From assembly GCA_023717585.1 (NCBI GenBank), contig JAMQPJ010000678.1, forward strand, positions 1 to 10,087: a stretch of 10,087 nt of DNA, given 5' to 3'. Positions 7,029 through 10,087 of this stretch are shown piece after piece. The notes under the pieces are model-generated. The model worked only from the letters and a program-made list of their open reading frames with translations. It was not told where the DNA came from and did not search any database. Position numbers and translations under genes: made by a program. The stretch's first letter is position 1. Each line of letters begins with the position of its first letter. This stretch comes from Thermoanaerobaculia bacterium (GTDB lineage Bacteria > Acidobacteriota > Thermoanaerobaculia > UBA5066).

Positions 7029-7989
7029 GCCCGTCGTGACCCACATCTCGATCGTCGTGCCGGTCTACGGCTGCCGCGGCTGCCTGACAGAGTTACACCG
7101 CAGGATCATCCTCGCCGTGGAGCCGATTTCGAAGGACTTCGAGCTCCTCTTCGTCAACGATGCCAGCCCCGACGGATCCTGGAACGTGATCGAAGAGCTC
7201 GCGGCGCGGGACCCCCGGGTGAAGGGGATCGACCTTTCCCGGAACTTCGGACAGCACTCCGCACTGGCGGCCGGCCTCGACCACGCGGAGGGGGACTGGG
7301 TCGTCGTGATGGATTGCGACCTTCAGCATTTGCCCGAGGCCATCCCGACTCTCTACCAGAAGGCCCGGGAAGGCTATGACGTGGTCTTTACTCGGCGCGT
7401 GAACCGCAAGGACCCTTTCGTGAAGAGGGTTTTGAGCCGCGCGTTCAGCTGGGTTCTCGGCTATCTCGTTGACTTCAAGACAGACAGCACGGTTTCCAAC
7501 TTCTCGATGATCTCTCGGACGGTCGTTCAGAAGCTTCGGACGCTGCGCGAGAAGAACCGCTCGTACCCGCTCTTCGTCCGTTGGCTGGGGTTCGAGACAA
7601 CCGCCATCGACGTGGAGCACGCCGAGCGCTATGCCGGGGAGACGACCTATACGTTTGGACGGCAGATCGCCTTCGCGATCCAGAGCATCGTTTCGCAATC
7701 GGACAAACCTCTCCGCCTCTCCATCAAGTTCGGTTTCGGGGTTTCTTTCATGGCCCTCCTTCTGGGTCTCTACCTCGCCATGCGCAAGTTCCTGTGGGCT
7801 CTGCCCGTGGAGGGTTGGACGAGCGTCATCGTCTCCTTGTATTTTCTCGGCGGCCTTCTCTTCGCGAATCTCGGGATCCTGGGTCTCTATGTTGGCAAGA
7901 TCTTCGACGAGACGAAGAATCGGCCGATCTACGTCGTGAAGGATGTCGTGAACCTGCCGGGCGCACGGAAGGCGAGGCAGGAGGCGTGA
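7027..7989 (+). CDS. membrane-anchored GT2 glycosyltransferase (polyprenyl-phosphate sugar synthase, GtrB/ArnC/DPM1-like)
   Basis: The product has 320 residues from the ATG at 7027. Alternatives are the ATG at 6985, which adds 14 residues upstream of the conserved start, and the GTG at 7036. The GT-A domain shows HISIVVPVYGC (6-16), VNDASPDGS (43-51), SRNFGQHSALAAGLDHAEGDWVVVMDCDLQ with the DxD metal site at Asp96/Asp98, and RYAGETTYTFGR (201-212). Two C-terminal membrane segments follow, at about 232-254 and 264-292, and then a GRIFDETKxRP-like ending (KIFDETKNRPIYVV, 291-304). This architecture is that of enzymes that transfer a nucleotide sugar to undecaprenyl or dolichyl phosphate on the cytoplasmic face. 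The residues after DLQ are HLPE where relatives usually have DPPE. The product would be a donor for GT-C enzymes such as that at 967. Which sugar is used cannot be read. Confidence 0.92.
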   Translation: MPVVTHISIVVPVYGCRGCLTELHRRIILAVEPISKDFELLFVNDASPDGSWNVIEELAARDPRVKGIDLSRNFGQHSALAAGLDHAEGDWVVVMDCDLQHLPEAIPTLYQKAREGYDVVFTRRVNRKDPFVKRVLSRAFSWVLGYLVDFKTDSTVSNFSMISRTVVQKLRTLREKNRSYPLFVRWLGFETTAIDVEHAERYAGETTYTFGRQIAFAIQSIVSQSDKPLRLSIKFGFGVSFMALLLGLYLAMRKFLWALPVEGWTSVIVSLYFLGGLLFANLGILGLYVGKIFDETKNRPIYVVKDVVNLPGARKARQEA

Positions 7990-7995
7990 CGCGTC

Positions 7996-8022
7996 CGCAC
8001 GAGTTCACCAGGCCCTCGTGCG
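7996..8022 (+). other. hairpin just after the GT2 gene
   Basis: A perfect 8-bp inverted repeat pairs cgcacgag (7996-8003) with ctcgtgcg (8015-8022) around an 11-nt loop. It begins 7 nt after the GT2 stop. No T-run follows, so it may be an RNA-stabilising structure or a poor terminator at the end of the GT2 message. Confidence 0.45.
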
Positions 8023-8040
8023 CGAGACCGGGGTACCACA

Positions 8041-8079
8041 CGGATTTCGCCCGAGATGCGTTTCCGGCGAAGGGATCCG
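8041..8079 (+). other. bulged hairpin upstream of the acyl carrier protein gene
   Basis: cggatttcgcc (8041-8051) pairs with ggcgaa (8066-8071) and atccg (8075-8079), 11 pairs interrupted by a three-base ggg bulge, with a 14-nt loop. No T-run follows, so it is not a standard terminator. It lies 18 bp upstream of the candidate promoter at 8097-8125 and could belong to the GT2 message tail. The rest of the 156-bp gap 7990-8145 shows no supported gene. Confidence 0.4.
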
Positions 8080-8096
8080 GGGCCCGCGAGCAGACG

Positions 8097-8125
8097 TTGA
8101 CGGCGGACTTGGAATCGGCCATTCT
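8097..8125 (+). promoter_or_regulatory. candidate sigma-70-type promoter for the ACP gene
   Basis: TTGACG (8097-8102, 5 of 6 matches to TTGACA) is followed after exactly 17 bp by CATTCT (8120-8125, 3 of 6 matches to TATAAT, including A2 and T6). Transcription would start near 8132, giving a leader of about 14 nt before the ATG at 8146. It is the only place in the window where a good -35 and a -10 at standard spacing are seen together. Confidence 0.45.
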
Positions 8126-8145
8126 CCCCGCGCCGAAAGTTCGGA

Positions 8146-8379
8146 ATGAAGAAGAGCGAATTCCTTGCCCTGATCGACGACATTCTCGAGGAGCCCGCGG
8201 GGACGGTACGCTCCGATCAGATTCTCGAGGAGTTTCCGGCCTGGGATTCTCTCGCCATGGTCAGCTTCATCGCGGTCGTGAACGGGCAGTTCGGCCAGAC
8301 ACTCCAGGCCGAGAAGCTCACGAACGCCAAGTCCGTCGAGGATCTTCTCGCTCTCGTCGGGAAACACATCGAAGAATGA
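8146..8379 (+). CDS. acyl carrier protein, dedicated (non-primary) type
   Basis: This 77-residue acidic protein carries growing acyl chains as thioesters on a phosphopantetheine arm. The attachment site is Ser35 in AWDSLAMV (32-39), matching the D-S-L motif at the start of helix 2. Helices 1 (KSEFLALIDDILEE), 2 (SLAMVSFIAVVNGQFG) and 4 (SVEDLLALVGKHIEE) are evident. It differs from housekeeping AcpP, which usually has GADSLDTVELVMALEE and sits with fabD/fabG/fabF. Here helix 2 lacks the usual acidic run, and the gene sits with a KAS III-like enzyme and a ketoreductase, as in envelope or secondary-metabolite loci. No strong Shine-Dalgarno is present (gttcgga just before the ATG). A promoter candidate lies at 8097-8125. 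Its stop overlaps an ATG (ATGA, 8376-8379) that begins an 11-codon ORF. Confidence 0.93.
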   Translation: MKKSEFLALIDDILEEPAGTVRSDQILEEFPAWDSLAMVSFIAVVNGQFGQTLQAEKLTNAKSVEDLLALVGKHIEE

Positions 8380-8411
8380 GTTCGATCATCCGGCTCGGCG
8401 GGAGAGCCTAG
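8376..8411 (+). other. 11-codon mini-ORF bridging ACP and KAS III, in the KAS III frame
   Basis: The ACP stop overlaps an ATG as ATGA. From that ATG eleven codons (MSSIIRLGGRA) run to a TAG at 8409-8411. The frame is the same as that of the KAS III gene, whose GTG start at 8415 lies 3 nt after the TAG. It could be a short coupling ORF for termination-reinitiation, or the remnant of an earlier KAS III start now cut by an amber codon. A sequencing error at the TAG would merge the two. It is not claimed as a functional peptide. Confidence 0.45.
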
Positions 8412-8414
8412 TCA

Positions 8415-9560
8415 GTGGCAGAGTCGCGTATCCAGGGGGTGAGAATCGCGGGAATCGTCACCGCGGTTCCGAGCTCGACTCTCACGCTGGACGACGACAT
8501 CAAGGCCTTCGGGGAGGACGATGGCCGGCGCATCTTCAAGAATACCGGCGTCAGGACTCGGCGCGTCACGAAGACCGGGATGTGTGCCTCCGACGTTTGC
8601 GTCCCAGCGGCCGAGCGCCTCTTGTCGGATCTCGGCTGGGCGAGGGACTCCGTCGATGGCCTGGTCGTGGTCACGCAGGGGCCCGACTACGCGCTTCCCG
8701 CGACCGCCTGCATCGTCCAGCACCGGCTCGGGCTCTCGACGAATTGCGCTGCGTTCGACATGAACCAGGGATGCTCGGGCTACGTCTACGGTCTCTGGGT
8801 GCTCTCGCACCTGTTCGCCGGCGGCGGCATGAAGCGCGCGCTCCTCCTCGTGGGTGACACCTCGTCGCGGAGCGCCGCTCCGCAGGATCGCTCCGTGACG
8901 CCCCTCTTCGGAGACGGAGGCGCCGCGACCGCGCTCGAGGCTGACGCCGGTGCGGCACCAATGGACTTCGTCCTCGGCACGAATGGTGTGGGCGCGCCTC
9001 ACCTCATCATGCCGGCCGGTGGTGCGCGGCGAAGGCACTCGCCGGAAACGGCGATCAGATCGCTCCGGCCGGATGGGAACATCCGGAGCGACGAGGATGT
9101 CTACATGAACGGCCTGGAGGTGCTCACGTTCACGCTGAACAGCGTGCCGCCGCTCATCCGCGCGATCAAGGAGAAGTCCGGCTGGTCCAACGAAGACGTC
9201 GATTCCTTCGTCTTCCACCAGGCGTCCACGTTCATGCTCAAGACACTGGCGCGCTCCTGTGCCCTGCCGATGAACAAATTCGTGATCGGAATGGAGAACT
9301 TCGGCAACCTGAGCTCGGCGTCGATCCCCGCGGCCATCTCCGACAAGCTGCGTGAGAAGGTGACGGCTGGACCGCAGCGGCTCATCCTGGCGGGTTATGG
9401 CGTGGGCTGGTCCTGGGGAGCCGTGGCCGTGACAGTCGGCCCTATCGTTGCGCCGGAGATACTCATCGTTCCCGACCAGCAACCCGATCTGCCTCTGGGC
9501 CCACCGCCTCCGCCCGTCAACGAGCCGCAGGGATCCGGCCCGACGACTCCTGGCCGATGA
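8415..9560 (+). CDS. 3-oxoacyl-ACP synthase III (KAS III/FabH-like) with proline-rich C-terminal extension
   Basis: The 381-residue product belongs to the thiolase superfamily, KAS III branch, which condenses an acyl primer with malonyl-ACP. The catalytic triad is visible: Cys120 in FDMNQGCSGYVYGL (115-127), His268 in VFHQAS (266-271) and Asn298 in ENFGNLSSASIP (294-305). Other family marks are DYALPATACIVQHRLGL (91-107), FGDGGAAT (165-172) and GYGVGWSWGA (328-337). The usual FabH HQAN is HQAS here. The ~345-residue core is followed by about 36 residues rich in proline (LGPPPPPVNEPQGSGP) that relatives normally lack. The GTG at 8415 is chosen because a TAG at 8409 blocks extension; gggag at 8400-8404 may serve as a weak Shine-Dalgarno. 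Its stop overlaps the ketoreductase ATG by 4 bp. With the ACP and ketoreductase it probably makes a short 3-hydroxyacyl-ACP; the primer is unknown. It is probably not the housekeeping FabH, which usually sits with plsX and fabD. Confidence 0.9.
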   Translation: MAESRIQGVRIAGIVTAVPSSTLTLDDDIKAFGEDDGRRIFKNTGVRTRRVTKTGMCASDVCVPAAERLLSDLGWARDSVDGLVVVTQGPDYALPATACIVQHRLGLSTNCAAFDMNQGCSGYVYGLWVLSHLFAGGGMKRALLLVGDTSSRSAAPQDRSVTPLFGDGGAATALEADAGAAPMDFVLGTNGVGAPHLIMPAGGARRRHSPETAIRSLRPDGNIRSDEDVYMNGLEVLTFTLNSVPPLIRAIKEKSGWSNEDVDSFVFHQASTFMLKTLARSCALPMNKFVIGMENFGNLSSASIPAAISDKLREKVTAGPQRLILAGYGVGWSWGAVAVTVGPIVAPEILIVPDQQPDLPLGPPPPPVNEPQGSGPTTPGR

Positions 9561-10087
9561 TCCGGTTCGCGTCCAGCGACGTCTTCCTGGTGACCGGCGC
9601 GAGCGCCGGAATCGGCCGCTGCATCGCAGCGCTTCTCAGCGAGCTCGGAGCCACCGTGATCGCGGTGGGTCGCGACCTCGAACGGCTCGAGACGGCCAGA
9701 GCGTCGGCGCCATCGCCGACGCAGCTTCATCCGGCCGTTCGTGATCTGTCGCGCGACCTCGAGGCGGTGCCCGAATGGGTTGCCGGCCTCTCCGGGCGTT
9801 TCGGGCTCCTTCGCGGGCTCGTCCATTCGGCTGGTCTCGTCGAGGTCATCCCTCTCAAAGTCCTCTCCATCGAGGGAGCCCGGCGCCTCTTCGACGTCAA
9901 TTACTTTGCAGGGATCGCCCTCGCGAAGGGGTTCTCGAAAAAGGGAGTCTTCGCGGGGCCCGGCAGCTCGATCCTCTTCCTCTCGTCCATCCAGGCCATC
10001 CGCGGTACGGCGGGAGTCTCCACGTACAGCGCGAGCAAGGGAGCGTTGAACGCCGCGGTGCGCTCGCTGGCCGTCGAGCTCCGGCCA
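9557..10087 (+). CDS. short-chain dehydrogenase/reductase, probable 3-oxoacyl-ACP reductase (FabG-like), 3' end outside window
   Basis: The reading frame is open to the window edge, giving 177 residues of an expected ~240-250. The ATG overlaps the KAS III stop as ATGA, implying translational coupling. The classical SDR signature is complete: cofactor motif TGASAGIG (13-20), a basic residue after strand 2 in AVGRD (36-40) that favours NADPH, HSAG (90-93) in place of the usual NNAG, Asn115 in FDVNYF, catalytic Ser144 in FLSSIQA, and Tyr157 and Lys161 in YSASK. The Ser to Tyr spacing of 13 and Tyr to Lys of 4 match FabG. In this context the likely job is reduction of the beta-keto group made by the KAS III on the ACP. 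An NDP-sugar or other small-molecule oxidoreductase cannot be excluded. The missing 3' part would hold the rest of the substrate-binding region. Confidence 0.9.
   Translation, partial: MIRFASSDVFLVTGASAGIGRCIAALLSELGATVIAVGRDLERLETARASAPSPTQLHPAVRDLSRDLEAVPEWVAGLSGRFGLLRGLVHSAGLVEVIPLKVLSIEGARRLFDVNYFAGIALAKGFSKKGVFAGPGSSILFLSSIQAIRGTAGVSTYSASKGALNAAVRSLAVELRP

Noticed and set aside
8055..8099. A 14-codon ATG open frame in the gap before the ACP gene
   Set aside because: It is very short, has no ribosome binding site, and lies largely within the bulged hairpin; there is no support for translation.

Overview
The window is high-GC bacterial DNA with tightly packed genes and no tRNA, rRNA, CRISPR array, transposase or other mobile-element gene that I can see. 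It opens with the distal half of a groEL chaperonin gene that ends in a GGM-type tail. The rest reads as a cell-envelope glycan and acyl biosynthesis neighbourhood. The GC content, the GroEL tail and the GT-C protein type would fit an Acidobacteriota-like or deltaproteobacterial-like organism. That placement is inference from protein style only, not from a database search.

Layout. 1-821: groEL C-terminal half, followed by a nested hairpin and a textbook intrinsic terminator (906-936). 967-2703: a polytopic GT-C (family 39/ArnT-like) glycosyltransferase. 2808-3149: a small secreted charged protein with a strong ribosome binding site. 3211-4365 (minus): a WecE-type PLP sugar aminotransferase, converging on the small gene. 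A 122-bp divergent promoter region separates it from 4488-5486, a flippase-like LPG_synthase_TM membrane protein. That gene overlaps a SAM methyltransferase (5483-6316) by 4 bp. A second, unrelated SAM methyltransferase lies on the minus strand (6356-6970). It is divergent from a membrane-anchored GT2 polyprenyl-phosphate glycosyltransferase (7027-7989). A structured 156-bp gap then leads into an acyl carrier protein (8146-8379), a ketoacyl-ACP synthase III-like enzyme (8415-9560) and a short-chain dehydrogenase/ketoreductase (9557 to the window end, truncated).

How the genes may work together (inference). The aminotransferase would make a nucleotide-activated 4-amino-4,6-dideoxyhexose. The GT2 enzyme would load a sugar onto a polyprenyl phosphate on the cytoplasmic face. 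A flippase-like protein may help present lipid-linked sugar, and the GT-C enzyme would use polyprenyl-P-sugar outside. This resembles ArnB/ArnC/ArnT logic spread over several transcription units. The ACP, KAS III and ketoreductase set could build a short 3-hydroxyacyl (for example 3-hydroxybutyryl) thioester to decorate an amino sugar, but no acyltransferase is in the window. Several genes lack a Shine-Dalgarno sequence and instead carry a TANNNT/CATAAT-like element 5-11 nt before the start codon, which suggests leaderless or near-leaderless transcription. Genes in the runs overlap by 4 bp (GTGA, ATGA). Between ACP and KAS III there is an odd 11-codon mini-ORF in the KAS III reading frame.
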